From NCBI GenBank assembly GCA_963205495.1, contig CAUJIN010000031.1, positions 62,001 through 126,000 on the forward strand: DNA of 64,000 bases, written 5' to 3'. The position numbers and the translations under genes were made by a program. Positions 49,486-60,699 of the stretch are shown here, piece by piece. The stretch comes from Pseudomonadota bacterium. GTDB lineage: Bacteria > Pseudomonadota > Gammaproteobacteria > Xanthomonadales > Xanthomonadaceae. The notes below the pieces were generated by a model. That model saw only the letters and a list, made by a program, of their open reading frames with translations, made no database searches and had not been told where the DNA came from. Numbering within the stretch: position 1 is the first letter of the stretch; each line of letters begins with the position of its first letter.

Positions 49486-50451
49486 CTACAGCAGGCGATC
49501 GAGGAGTACGCCGACCAGGACCAGCGCCAGCGCTGTCGCCGCCAGCAGAATCCAGCGACGGCGGCGCCGCTGTCGTTCTCGCACGGATTCGTGTCGGCCG
49601 TGGACGCGCGCGCGCGCCACCTCTTCCGCGGCAATCGGCAGCAGGGCCTGGGCCTCGGGCGAGGCGGCGCACAGCGAGGACAGAAGGTGCAGGAGCGCAC
49701 GCGCGTCGGCGGGGCGATCCTCGGGGCGCTCGGCCAGGAGGGCATCCAGCAGCGGTTGCAGCCAGCGGTGCCGCACCGGCAGCGGCGGCACGGGCGCCGG
49801 ACGTCGCAGTTCGGCGCCCGGTTCGTCCGGAGGGCGCGGCAGGCGTCCGGTGAGCATCTCGTGCAGTACCACGCCCAGGCCGTAGAGGTCGGAACGACCG
49901 TCGACCGGCTCGCCGGCCGCCTGCTCGGGACTCATGTATCCGGGCGTGCCGCCTTGCAAGCGCGCGCTGCCCTTTCCCGCGAAGGCGGCGCTGCCGAAAT
50001 CGACCAGCACGGCTTCGCCGGCGTTGCGGAACAGGACGTTGGCCGGCTTCACGTCGCCGTGGACGATGCCCTGCGCGTGCGCGTGGCCCAGACCCTGGGC
50101 CAGGTCGCGCACGACCTGCAGCACGTCGGCCGGGCGCATGCGCGCGGCGATGCGTTCGGCCAGCGTACCGCCCGGCAGGTATTCGGTGGCCAGCCAGCGC
50201 CGCTCGCCGTATTCGCCCATGGCGTGGATGCGCGCCAGGTTGCGGTGCCGCAGCGCGGCGGCGAGGCCGCGTTCGCGTTCGATGTCGGCCGGATCGACCG
50301 CGTCTGGTTCTTCCATCGGCTCGAAGACCTTGAGCGCCACCTCGCGCTCGCTGTCCTCCTGGATGGCGTGGTAGACGGCGGCACTGGCGCCTTCGCCAAG
50401 GCGGCGCAGGATCCGGAATCCGGCAACGTGCGGCACCACGGCCTGTCCCAT
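49486..50451 (-). CDS. Membrane-anchored Ser/Thr protein kinase (Hanks type)
   Basis: 321 residues. Gly-rich loop LGEGASAAVY (18-27), Lys41 in VALKVF, catalytic loop HGDVKPAN (131-138), DFG at 151-153, and GTPGYMSPEQ activation segment. The catalytic loop has HGD instead of HRD, so it is a non-RD kinase. A single C-terminal membrane helix (about 298-317) after an Arg-rich stretch anchors the kinase to the inner membrane, with almost nothing outside, so it lacks a sensor domain. It lies 7 nt after dnaQ on the same strand. Targets unknown. Confidence 0.9.
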   Translation of the reverse strand: MGQAVVPHVAGFRILRRLGEGASAAVYHAIQEDSEREVALKVFEPMEEPDAVDPADIERERGLAAALRHRNLARIHAMGEYGERRWLATEYLPGGTLAERIAARMRPADVLQVVRDLAQGLGHAHAQGIVHGDVKPANVLFRNAGEAVLVDFGSAAFAGKGSARLQGGTPGYMSPEQAAGEPVDGRSDLYGLGVVLHEMLTGRLPRPPDEPGAELRRPAPVPPLPVRHRWLQPLLDALLAERPEDRPADARALLHLLSSLCAASPEAQALLPIAAEEVARARVHGRHESVRERQRRRRRWILLAATALALVLVGVLLDRLL

Positions 50452-50458
50452 GTCGCCC

Positions 50459-51166
50459 TCAGCCTTCCTCGGTCTGCGGCCACAGGCACGCGCCGGAGGC
50501 CTTCCGGATCGCCGCAAGGCGCGCATCGTGGCGCTGCAATTCCTCGGACGTGGCGCGCACCACGCGGATGCCGCGCGGTGCCTGCGGCGTCACCCGCACC
50601 TCCGACCGCGTCTGGACGGGCGCGATGTCCAGGGCCAGGTCGAACTGGCCCGAGGTCATGGCCAGATACACGTCGAGCAGGAGCTCGGCATCCAGCAGCG
50701 CGCCGTGCAGCTCGCGGTGTGCGTTGTCGATGCCGTAGCGGCGGCACAGGGCGTCGAGCGACACGCGCTGGCCCGGGAAACGTTCGCGCGCCAGCCGCAC
50801 GGTGTCCACCACGCCGGCGACGTGGTCGGCCAATCGGCCATACTGCGGCCCGCAGCGTTCGAGCTCGGCGTCGAGGAAGGAAACGTCGAATTCGGCGTTG
50901 TGGATCACGAGTTCAGCGCCGCGAACGAAGTCCAGCAGCTCGTCCACGATCTCGCCGATGCGCGGCTTTCCGGAAAGAAACTCGCTCGTCAGGCCGTGCA
51001 CGCGCAGCGCGCCGGGTTCGCTTTCGCGGTCGGGGTTGAGGTAGCGGTGGAACTTGCGCCCCGTGGGGCGGCGTTCGAGCAGCTCCAGAGCGCCGATTTC
51101 GATGACGCGGTTGCCGGCCTGCAGCGAGATGCCGGTGGTTTCGGTATCCAGGACGATCTGTCTCAC
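50459..51166 (-). CDS. dnaQ: DNA polymerase III epsilon subunit (3'-5' exonuclease)
   Basis: 235 residues. DEDDh exonuclease motifs: LDTETTG (Asp7, Glu9), HNAEFDVSFLD and HGALLDAELL. Proofreads for the replicative polymerase. The GTG at 51166 gives the canonical MRQIVLDTETTG N-terminus. A flexible C-terminal tail (about 180-235) would bind the alpha subunit. It lies 31 nt after rnhA. Confidence 0.95.
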   Translation of the reverse strand: MRQIVLDTETTGISLQAGNRVIEIGALELLERRPTGRKFHRYLNPDRESEPGALRVHGLTSEFLSGKPRIGEIVDELLDFVRGAELVIHNAEFDVSFLDAELERCGPQYGRLADHVAGVVDTVRLARERFPGQRVSLDALCRRYGIDNAHRELHGALLDAELLLDVYLAMTSGQFDLALDIAPVQTRSEVRVTPQAPRGIRVVRATSEELQRHDARLAAIRKASGACLWPQTEEG

Positions 51167-51197
51167 GGCGCGTGGCTTCCGGAATCGGTTTGTCGAA

Positions 51198-51650
51198 TCA
51201 TGGCGTCGGCCTTTGCGCCTCGGCGGCGGCGCGCGCGAGGCGATCGACGCGTTCGTTGTCGGGATCGCCGGCGTGCCCGCGCACCCATTCCCAGCGAATC
51301 TCGTGGGGCGCGGCGGCCTGCTGGAGGCGCTCCCAGAGGTCACGGTTCTTCACTGCGGCGCCACCCGCAGTGCGCCAGCCGCGCGCGACCCAGCCGGAGA
51401 GCCACTGGGTGATGCCCTGGCGCACATACTGAGAATCGGTGCGCAGGCGCACCGCACACGGGCGCTTGAGCGCCTCCAGCGCCATGATCGCGGCGAGCAG
51501 CTCCATGCGGTTGTTGGTGGTATCCGGCTCGCCCCCCGACAGCTCGCGCTCGCGGCCGCGGTGGTGCAGCAGTGCGCCCCAGCCGCCGGGACCGGGGTTG
51601 CCCAGACAGGCGCCATCGGTATGGATCAGCACCACGGACTCTTCACTCAT
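51198..51650 (-). CDS. rnhA: Ribonuclease HI
   Basis: 150 residues. Active-site acids in [34 protein letters not shown] and [12 protein letters not shown]. Degrades RNA in RNA-DNA hybrids. ATG at 51650 overlaps the methyltransferase stop by 4 nt, so expression is coupled. Confidence 0.97.
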   Translation of the reverse strand: MSEESVVLIHTDGACLGNPGPGGWGALLHHRGRERELSGGEPDTTNNRMELLAAIMALEALKRPCAVRLRTDSQYVRQGITQWLSGWVARGWRTAGGAAVKNRDLWERLQQAAAPHEIRWEWVRGHAGDPDNERVDRLARAAAEAQRPTP

Positions 51651-52324
51651 GCACCTGGCGCTCCCAGCGCCAGTCCGACGGGAAGTCCGCTGCCCACGGC
51701 CGTCATGCCCGGCTCGCGCCGGCGGACGCGGATGGCATAGGAGCGGTGCGGAAGCCAGGCCGGCGTGCGCCAGTCGTGGCGCAACAGGGTGCCGACCGAG
51801 TCCTTCGATACCGAAGGGTTGACCGCATAGCTGGCCTCCACGACAAGGCCGCTGCGGCGGGCGAGCTCCGAGAGCCGCCACACCGACGGGGCGCGCATGC
51901 CGCAGCCGCGCCACTGCCAGCGGAACGGCGACCAGGGATTGAGTTCGACCAGGAAGGCGGTGCGCCCCGGCCGCAGCATGGAGTGGATCGCATCGAGCTG
52001 GCGCCGCGCATCGGCATTCGAACCCATCACGTGCGCGGCGATCACCAGATCCATTTCCTGCTGCGGGAGGCTTTCGACCGATTCACTGCCCAGGCACCAA
52101 TCCCCGCCTCGCCGCCACAGCCGCGTCTCGTTCGGCATCAGCATCGGCGGCGCGGCGCGGGCGCTGGTGCAGCTGGGCAGGATCCAGCACATCCGCAGCC
52201 CCGGGCTGCGCAGCACCAGCGGCATCATCAGGCCCAGCTCGGCTTCGAGAAAGGCCTGGCCGAACGCGCCGTCGAACCAGGTCGGCAGGTGGTCGGGTTG
52301 ACGGGTCGGGGAGGCTGCCGGCAT
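51647..52324 (-). CDS. SAM-methyltransferase-like protein (YafS-like position)
   Basis: 225 residues. The C-terminal half has class I methyltransferase features ([11 protein letters not shown], then [17 protein letters not shown]), but the usual glycine-rich motif I (GxGxG) is missing where expected ([12 protein letters not shown]). SAM binding may be altered. In E. coli yafS occupies the same place in the mltD-gloB-yafS-rnhA-dnaQ region, which supports orthology. The substrate is unknown. The ATG at 52324 faces the divergent gloB with a 45-bp gap. Confidence 0.75.
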   Translation of the reverse strand: MPAASPTRQPDHLPTWFDGAFGQAFLEAELGLMMPLVLRSPGLRMCWILPSCTSARAAPPMLMPNETRLWRRGGDWCLGSESVESLPQQEMDLVIAAHVMGSNADARRQLDAIHSMLRPGRTAFLVELNPWSPFRWQWRGCGMRAPSVWRLSELARRSGLVVEASYAVNPSVSKDSVGTLLRHDWRTPAWLPHRSYAIRVRRREPGMTAVGSGLPVGLALGAPGA

Positions 52325-52369
52325 GGTGCGCACAGGTACTTCGCAAGTTCCCAGTGTACCCCGCCTGCC

Positions 52370-53134
52370 ATGCCCTTCCCCACCGCCCTGCCCGCGTTGA
52401 GCGACAACTACATCTGGACGCTGGCCGAAGCCGGTGCAGATGCGATCATCGTCGATCCAGGCGAAGCCGAACCCGTGCTCGCGGCGATGCGCCAGGGCCT
52501 GCGCCCGCGCGCCATCCTGGTAACCCACCACCACCACGACCACACCGACGCGGTGGCAACGCTGGCCGAACGCTGCGGTGCCACGGTGTATGCGCCCGAT
52601 GATGCTCGCATCGCCGGCGAGTTCGTGCCGGTGCGCGAGGGCGACCGAATCGAAATGGCGGGGCTGGATCTGCGGGTGATGGAGGTTCCCGGCCACACGC
52701 GCAGCCACGTCGCCTACATCGGCGAAGGCCTGGCATTCACCGGGGACACGCTGTTCAGCCTTGGCTGCGGACGCCTGTTCGAAGGCACGCCTGCACAGAT
52801 GTTCGACTCGCTCGAACGCCTCGCCGCACTGCCCCCCGAGACACGGGTCTGCTGCGCCCACGAATACACCCTGGCCAACGCGTCCTTCGCGCTGACCGTG
52901 GAGCCGGGCAATCCCGCGCTGGCCGAACGCGCCGCGCAGGCACGCGCGGCCCGCGCGGCAGGTCTGCCCACCCTGCCGATATCCATGGATTCCGAACGAA
53001 AAACCAATCCCTTCCTGCGCTGCCGGGAACCTCGCCTTGCCGCTCGCGTGGCCGAATACGCGGGCTGCGATCCTGCCGATGCCGTGGCGGTTTTCACCGC
53101 GCTGCGCCGCTGGAAAGACGGATTTGCCGGATGA
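52370..53134 (+). CDS. gloB: Hydroxyacylglutathione hydrolase (glyoxalase II)
   Basis: 254 residues, metallo-beta-lactamase fold with THHHHDHTD binuclear metal site, GHTRSHVAY, TGDTLFSLGCGR and CAHEYTLAN, all typical of glyoxalase II. Hydrolyses S-lactoylglutathione in methylglyoxal detoxification. Overlaps mltD by 4 nt. Confidence 0.96.
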   Translation: MPFPTALPALSDNYIWTLAEAGADAIIVDPGEAEPVLAAMRQGLRPRAILVTHHHHDHTDAVATLAERCGATVYAPDDARIAGEFVPVREGDRIEMAGLDLRVMEVPGHTRSHVAYIGEGLAFTGDTLFSLGCGRLFEGTPAQMFDSLERLAALPPETRVCCAHEYTLANASFALTVEPGNPALAERAAQARAARAAGLPTLPISMDSERKTNPFLRCREPRLAARVAEYAGCDPADAVAVFTALRRWKDGFAG

Positions 53135-54309
53135 AGCCGATACGACGGATGGCATCCGCCGCGGCTCTGCTGGCCTTGGCCGCCTGCCAGAGCCTGCCGC
53201 AGAAATCCGCTCCGCCTGCGGATGTCGCCGAAATTTCTCCGCCCGTGCAAGTCGCAGCGCCCGAACCGGTGCCCCCGCCCGCACCCGAGCCGGCCGAGGA
53301 AACCTTCCAGATTCCGGAGCCTGCGCCACCCAGGTCCGGCGAGGAGGTGATCTCGCGCCTGCGCGAACGCCTGTTCGACCCGCCCTGCCAAAGCGATCCC
53401 CTGGTGAAACAGTGGCAGCGCCGCTATGCCGGTTCTCCGCAGCGATTCTCCGCCCAGATCAACGCGATCCTGCCGTGGCTGGCTTTCACGCTCGAAGAAA
53501 TCGACCGCTATCGGCTGCCGGGTGAATTTGCCCTGCTGCCGATCGCAGAGAGCTGGTATCGCCCTGACGCGCGAGGTGCCGGAGACCACGTCGGACTCTG
53601 GCAGATCGGTCGCTCCACCGCGGCATATCTGGATCTGCCGATCACCCGCACCTACGACGGGCGCATGGACGGGCTGGCCGCCACCGACGCCGCGCTCGGC
53701 TACCTCGCCTCGCTGCACAACCGATTCGGCGACTGGAAGCTGGCGGTCGCCGCCTACAACGCCGGACCACAGCGCATTTCGCGTCTGCTGGACCGCGATG
53801 CATCGCCGGACGACGCGCTGCCTGCCGGCCTGCCGAACGGCACGCTGGAATATCTGGCCCGCGTCCAGGCACTGTCCTGCCTGCTGGGCGCACCGGAGCG
53901 GCACGGATTGAGCCTGGACGCAAGCCGCACGATCGAACCGCTCGTACCCGTCCAGATCCCGCACGGTCAATCCACGCTGGCTCTGATCGCCGCCGACCGC
54001 GAACTGCCCAGGAGCGTCCTTGTCGCGTTCAATCCCGCCTACCGGGGCGGCTTCATCGCCGCCGATGCCCCGCGCCGGATGCTGGTGCCGCAGTCCATGG
54101 CCGAGCGCCTGACCGACTTCGAACTGCCGCACGCCCCTGCACCCGCTCTTCCCGCCGCCACGACAGGCGACTATGTGGTACAGCGCGGAGACACGCTGGG
54201 TGCGATCGCGCGGCGCCACGGCATCGGATTGCAGGCGCTGATGCAGCTCAACGGCTTGAACGGGCGTTCCATCCTGCGTCCCGGACAGCGCCTGCGTCTG
54301 GCGCCCTGA
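53131..54309 (+). CDS. mltD: Membrane-bound lytic murein transglycosylase D-like lipoprotein
   Basis: 392 residues. Signal with lipobox LAAC (Cys19), a Pro/Ala-rich linker (about 25-70), SLT domain with catalytic Glu140 in LLPIAESWY and the AYNAGPQRISRLL motif, and one C-terminal LysM domain (about 347-391; YVVQRGDTLGAIARRHG). Cleaves peptidoglycan glycan strands to 1,6-anhydro products. E. coli MltD has more LysM repeats. Coupled to gloB by a 4-nt overlap. Confidence 0.92.
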   Translation: MKPIRRMASAAALLALAACQSLPQKSAPPADVAEISPPVQVAAPEPVPPPAPEPAEETFQIPEPAPPRSGEEVISRLRERLFDPPCQSDPLVKQWQRRYAGSPQRFSAQINAILPWLAFTLEEIDRYRLPGEFALLPIAESWYRPDARGAGDHVGLWQIGRSTAAYLDLPITRTYDGRMDGLAATDAALGYLASLHNRFGDWKLAVAAYNAGPQRISRLLDRDASPDDALPAGLPNGTLEYLARVQALSCLLGAPERHGLSLDASRTIEPLVPVQIPHGQSTLALIAADRELPRSVLVAFNPAYRGGFIAADAPRRMLVPQSMAERLTDFELPHAPAPALPAATTGDYVVQRGDTLGAIARRHGIGLQALMQLNGLNGRSILRPGQRLRLAP

Positions 54310-54423
54310 ACCATCAGGCGTCACACTTGCCACCCTTTCACCGCGGTGCGCGCGGCCCGGCCACGGCAACGCATTTCCATCCAACCTGCAGGCACGGCCT
54401 GCATTTATCGTGGAGACAAGACC

Positions 54424-55209
54424 ATGGGTTTTCTTGCAGGCAAGCGCGCCCTGATCGTAGGCATCGCCAGCCAGCGATCGATCGCCAACGGCATTGCCGA
54501 GGCCATGCACCGCGAAGGTGCCGAACTGGCCTTCACCTACCAGAACGACAAGCTCAAATCGCGCGTGCAGGAAGCCGCGGCCGAGTACGGCTCGGACATC
54601 GTGCTGCCGCTGGACGTCGCCGATGACGCCCAGATCGAATCGACCTTCAAGGCGCTGGGCGAACGCTGGGATGGCTTCGACATCCTGGTGCACTCGGTCG
54701 GCTTCGCACCGCGCGAGACGCTCGACGGCGGCTTCCTCGACCACCTCACGCGCGAGAGTTTCCGCATCGCGCTGGACGTTTCCGCCTACAGCCTGGCCGC
54801 GCTTTCGGCCGCCGCGCGCCCGATGATGCAGGGCCGCCAGGGCGCCATTCTCACGCTCAGCTATCTCGGCGCCGAGCGCGCACTGGAGAACTACAACGTG
54901 ATGGGCGTGGCCAAGGCCGCGCTGGAATCCTCGGTGCGCTATCTCGCGCTCAACCTCGGTCCCGAGGGCATTCGCGTCAACGCGGTTTCAGCGGGCCCGA
55001 TCAAGACCCTGGCCGCCGCCGGCGTCGGCAACCTGCGCAAGATGCTCACCCACGTCGAGGCCCACGCGCCGCTGCGCCGCAACGTGACCATCGAGGACGT
55101 CGGCAACGTCGGCGCCTTCCTGTGCTCGGATCTGGCTGCCGGCGTGACCGGCGAGATCACCTACGTCGACTGCGGCTACAACATCCTGGGCATGGCCGGG
55201 ATGGAGTGA
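54424..55209 (+). CDS. fabI: Enoyl-[acyl-carrier-protein] reductase (NADH)
   Basis: 261 residues. SDR fold with the FabI-type cofactor motif [13 protein letters not shown], and catalytic Tyr157-x6-Lys164 (YNVMGVAK) plus Tyr147. Performs the last reduction of fatty-acid elongation; target of triclosan-type inhibitors. The start [13 protein letters not shown] is canonical. A terminator follows 31 nt after the stop. Confidence 0.97.
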   Translation: MGFLAGKRALIVGIASQRSIANGIAEAMHREGAELAFTYQNDKLKSRVQEAAAEYGSDIVLPLDVADDAQIESTFKALGERWDGFDILVHSVGFAPRETLDGGFLDHLTRESFRIALDVSAYSLAALSAAARPMMQGRQGAILTLSYLGAERALENYNVMGVAKAALESSVRYLALNLGPEGIRVNAVSAGPIKTLAAAGVGNLRKMLTHVEAHAPLRRNVTIEDVGNVGAFLCSDLAAGVTGEITYVDCGYNILGMAGME

Positions 55210-55240
55210 ACCCGAGCCGTCGCACCATGCCGCAGATGCA

Positions 55241-55267
55241 AAAAGGCCCGGCAATGCCGGGCCTTTT
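55241..55267. terminator. Bidirectional terminator between fabI and ppiD
   Basis: Perfect 12-bp stem AAAAGGCCCGGC/GCCGGGCCTTTT (55241-55252 with 55256-55267) with a 3-nt loop. Symmetric A/T tails serve the convergent fabI and ppiD transcripts. Confidence 0.88.
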
Positions 55268-55287
55268 CATTGCAACCGACATTCGCC

Positions 55288-57198
55288 TTACATGCGCGAT
55301 TCGGCCACGTCGATCTTCGCCTCGCGGCGCAGGGCCTTGACCAGGTCCGCGGCTTCGACGCCGCCGATACCCTGTGCCAGCTGGCTGCGGATCATCTCGC
55401 GCTGGCTCGCCTCCACCTTCGCGGGATCTCCTTCGATCACTTGAGTTACGGCGATCACCGCGCTGGAGCCGCCGACCAGGGAGGCGCTTCCGATCGAACT
55501 GGAGCCTTCCGCAGGGTGCGCCAACCCGAAGGCGGCGCGCGCGATGGCCGGATCGACCGTGGCGCCCATGCGACCCACGGCTTCGGCTTTCTTCACTTCC
55601 AGCCCGTGTTCCTTGGCATAGGCTTCGAGCGAGGACACCGAGGTGATCGTTTCCAGCGCCTTGGCCAGTGTCTGGCGGCCGATCTCGGCCAGGCGCTCGG
55701 CGCGAACGGCGGCAACCACCTGCGCCTTCACCTCCTCCAGCGGCCGCGTGCTGGCCGGCACGTGCTCGCTGATGCGCAGCGCGATGCCGTGGCCCGGCGC
55801 CACTTCGATCACGTCGCTGGCAAGGCCTTCAACCAGCACGCTGTCCGAAAGCATGGCGCGCAGCACCTCGGGGTTGGAGAAAACGCCCGGACCACCGGCG
55901 CGGGTCAGCGGACCGGCCTTCTTGACCTCCAGCCCCAGTTCGGCGGCGGCGGCATCCAGCGTGCTCGGATCGCGGTAGATGGCATCGATCAGCTTGCCGG
56001 CCAATTCGCTGTAGCGGCGCTCGCGCTCGCTTTCCAGGTATTCCTTCTCCAGTTCGACGCGCACGTCCTCGAAACTCTTGCCGCTCTCCGGCTTGACCTC
56101 GCGCAGCCAGATGACGTGCCAGCCATCCGCGCCCTTGACCGGATCGCTGACGCCCGGCTGCATCGAGAACAGCGCATCCTCGAACGCGGCGTCGGTCACG
56201 CCGCGCTCGATCCAGCCCAGATCGCCGCCAGCCGCGCTGGAGCCGGGATCTTCGGATGATTCGCGCGCGATCGCGGCGAAGTCGGCATCCTTGGCGCGGG
56301 CCTTCTCGACGATCGCCTGCGCCTTGGCCTGCGCCGCCTGGACCGCGGCGGCGTCGGCATTGGCCGGCGTCTGGATCAGGATATGCGAGGCCAGGCGCTG
56401 TTCGGATTCGACGTAGCGGCTCTTGTTCTCCTCGTAGCGCTCGCGCAGCGCGGCCTCGTCCGGTTTTTCGTCGACATCGAGCGTCGAAGCGTCCAGTTCG
56501 AGATACTCGACCGAGAAGGTTTCCGGGCTCTGGTAGAGGTCGGAATGGGACTCGTAGTACGCGCTGAGGTCGGTGTCGCTGATCTCCCCCGCGGTGTCCT
56601 CGGCGGGAGCGGGCAGCACGAGGTAGTCGAAGCTGCGGGTCTGGTCGCGCAGCGCCAGATACTGGTTGACGTAGTCATCGGTCACGATGCCGCTTTCGCT
56701 CACACCGATCGGCAGCGCGCGGGTAAGCAGATCACGGCTCATGCGCGACTCGAAGCTGCGCGGCGTCATGCGCGCGCCGGCGAGCACCAGCTTGTATTGA
56801 TTCGGGTCGAAGCTGCCGTTGACCTGGAACGCCTCGATCGAGGCGATTTCCTTCTGCAGCGTGCCCGGTGCAACCACCAGGCCGTACTTCTCGGCGGCCT
56901 GACGAAGGACTTCCTCGTCGATCAGGCTTTCAAGCACCTGGCGCTTGACGATCGGCGTGTCGAATTCGCGCGCGTCGTAGCGGTCGCCGAGCATCTGGCG
57001 CATCCGGCTGCGGTGGTCCTCGAAGCGTTCGCGGAACTGGTCCTGGGTGATCTCGACCTTGTTGATCTTGGCCACATAGGTCGAAACCTGCTGCTGAAAG
57101 TAGTTTTCGACACCGAAGAAAGCGAACGGCACGGTCAGGAGGATCAGGATCGCCACGGCTACCCAGCCGGTGGTCTTGTCTCGGAGTGTCTGCAACAT
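55288..57198 (-). CDS. ppiD: Periplasmic folding chaperone / SurA-N and PPIC domain protein PpiD
   Basis: 636 residues. One N-terminal membrane helix (about 12-30) after MLQTLRDKTTG, a SurA-like chaperone region (about 35-260), a parvulin PPIC domain (about 265-365; SHILIQTPA, GGDLGWIERG) and a C-terminal region resembling a second chaperone lobe. Acts at the periplasmic exit of the Sec translocon. The ATG at 57198 is chosen because the longer frame runs toward the tRNA terminator. Part of the lon-hupB-tRNA-ppiD block, with its own transcription likely since a terminator lies just upstream. Confidence 0.92.
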   Translation of the reverse strand: MLQTLRDKTTGWVAVAILILLTVPFAFFGVENYFQQQVSTYVAKINKVEITQDQFRERFEDHRSRMRQMLGDRYDAREFDTPIVKRQVLESLIDEEVLRQAAEKYGLVVAPGTLQKEIASIEAFQVNGSFDPNQYKLVLAGARMTPRSFESRMSRDLLTRALPIGVSESGIVTDDYVNQYLALRDQTRSFDYLVLPAPAEDTAGEISDTDLSAYYESHSDLYQSPETFSVEYLELDASTLDVDEKPDEAALRERYEENKSRYVESEQRLASHILIQTPANADAAAVQAAQAKAQAIVEKARAKDADFAAIARESSEDPGSSAAGGDLGWIERGVTDAAFEDALFSMQPGVSDPVKGADGWHVIWLREVKPESGKSFEDVRVELEKEYLESERERRYSELAGKLIDAIYRDPSTLDAAAAELGLEVKKAGPLTRAGGPGVFSNPEVLRAMLSDSVLVEGLASDVIEVAPGHGIALRISEHVPASTRPLEEVKAQVVAAVRAERLAEIGRQTLAKALETITSVSSLEAYAKEHGLEVKKAEAVGRMGATVDPAIARAAFGLAHPAEGSSSIGSASLVGGSSAVIAVTQVIEGDPAKVEASQREMIRSQLAQGIGGVEAADLVKALRREAKIDVAESRM

Positions 57199-57256
57199 CG
57201 GAAAGTCTTCGCGAATCCAGGAGGGAAGCCACGCGCCAGCCTCGACGCGACCGAGC

Positions 57257-57287
57257 AAAAAAAAAGGGCGCCTGCTTCCAGGCGCCC
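57257..57287 (-). terminator. Terminator after tRNA-Asp
   Basis: Stem GGGCGCCTG/CAGGCGCCC (57266-57274 with 57279-57287), loop of 4, followed on the minus strand by nine T. Ends the hupB-tRNA-Val-tRNA-Asp transcript. Confidence 0.88.
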
Positions 57288-57296
57288 TCGGGATGG

Positions 57297-57373
57297 TGGC
57301 GGAGTGGACGGGACTCGAACCCGCGACCCCCGGCGTGACAGGCCGGTATTCTAACCGACTGAACTACCACTCC
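57297..57373 (-). tRNA. tRNA-Asp (anticodon GTC)
   Basis: 77 nt. Acceptor GGAGTGG/CCACTCC, discriminator G and encoded CCA. Anticodon loop CTGTCAC reads GAC/GAU; T arm CGGGTTCGAGTCCCG. Almost identical to the E. coli tRNA-Asp. Confidence 0.97.
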
Positions 57374-57397
57374 GCGCATTGACGCTGCATGGTGCTT

Positions 57398-57472
57398 TGG
57401 TGGGTGCTGAGGGTTTCGAACCCCCGACCCTCGCCTTGTAAGGGCGACGCTCTACCGCTGAGCTAAGCACCC
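57398..57472 (-). tRNA. tRNA-Val (anticodon TAC)
   Basis: 75 nt. Acceptor GGGTGCT/AGCACCC, discriminator A and encoded CCA. Anticodon loop CTTACAA gives TAC. It starts 11 nt after the hupB stop, so it is probably cut from a hupB-tRNA transcript. Confidence 0.97.
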
Positions 57473-57483
57473 TGCGAAGACGA

Positions 57484-57756
57484 TCAGTTTACAGCATCCT
57501 TCAGCGCTTTGCCAGCCTTGAACGAAGGAATTTTCGAAGCCTTGATCTTGATGGTGTCGCCGGTGCGCGGATTGCGGCCGGTGCGCGCGGCGCGCTTGCG
57601 CACTTCGAAGGTGCCGAAGCCGACCAGCGAAACGCTGTCGCCCTTCTTGAGCGCCTTCTTGATGACCTCGATGACCGCGTCAACCGCGTTGCCGGCGTCG
57701 GTCTTGGACAGTTCGGCAGTCGAAGCGACCGCGCTGACGAAATCGGACTTGTTCAT
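57484..57756 (-). CDS. hupB: DNA-binding protein HU-beta
   Basis: 90 residues: [40 protein letters not shown] ([12 protein letters not shown] is the core) and [18 protein letters not shown] are the HU signatures. Nucleoid protein. Has its own promoter about 140 bp upstream and is followed directly by two tRNA genes. Same position next to lon as in other gammaproteobacteria. Confidence 0.98.
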   Translation of the reverse strand: MNKSDFVSAVASTAELSKTDAGNAVDAVIEVIKKALKKGDSVSLVGFGTFEVRKRAARTGRNPRTGDTIKIKASKIPSFKAGKALKDAVN

Positions 57757-57895
57757 TTGATGTGTCACTCCAGAGTGCGAGACGAGAATCTGTCGTGGTG
57801 TTCGGAGGATCGGTAATGCTGTTCCGATCGCCGCCATGCCCATCGACCATTTCCACCGGGCTGCGCATCCTGCACCGGCCCGCGGGTGGGCTGGA

Positions 57896-57924
57896 TTTAT
57901 ACCAGCGCCCCCAAGGCCACGCAA
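57896..57924 (-). promoter_or_regulatory. Promoter of hupB
   Basis: -35 TTGCGT (57919-57924), 17-bp spacer, -10 TATAAA (57896-57901). The transcript would have a leader of about 130 nt before hupB and run on through tRNA-Val and tRNA-Asp. Confidence 0.65.
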
Positions 57925-58019
57925 CACGCAAACCCCATATTTCATGCGGGTTCCGGCATCTTCGGCGTGGCGCACAACCAATGCGCCGAGTCAACCATGC
58001 GCCAACGAGGTCTTTCCAA

Positions 58020-60461
<2,442 letters not shown>

Positions 60462-60511
60462 TGAAACTCTCCGGGTCGGATCGACGGCACGCGGATCGCC
60501 GCGCTGCCTTC

Positions 60512-60539
60512 AGGTGGGGACGATAACACCGGGTGCAAG
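60512..60539 (-). promoter_or_regulatory. Sigma-32-like promoter of lon
   Basis: On the minus strand: CTTGCA (60534-60539; consensus CTTGAA), 14-bp spacer, CCCCACCT (60512-60519; consensus CCCCATNT), about 50 bp before the start codon. Lon is a classical heat-shock gene, which supports the reading. An overlapping TTGACC could also serve sigma-70. Confidence 0.5.
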
Positions 60540-60626
60540 GGTCAACCGGGATGCGCCACTCAAGGGAATGCCGAAAATTCCAGCCTGATTTCGCCCACGT
60601 CCACGTCCGTCGGCGGCATGCATCAA

Positions 60627-60656
60627 TAAAAAAAACGGCCCCGGAAACCGGGGCCG
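60627..60656 (-). terminator. Terminator of the outer-membrane protein gene
   Basis: Stem CGGCCCCGG/CCGGGGCCG (60636-60644 with 60648-60656), loop AAA, with eight T after it on the minus strand. Separates this gene from lon. Confidence 0.88.
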
Positions 60657-60699
60657 AACTGGAAGAGTGCCTGTGAGTGCGTGAAAAAGTGCGCGAAGC

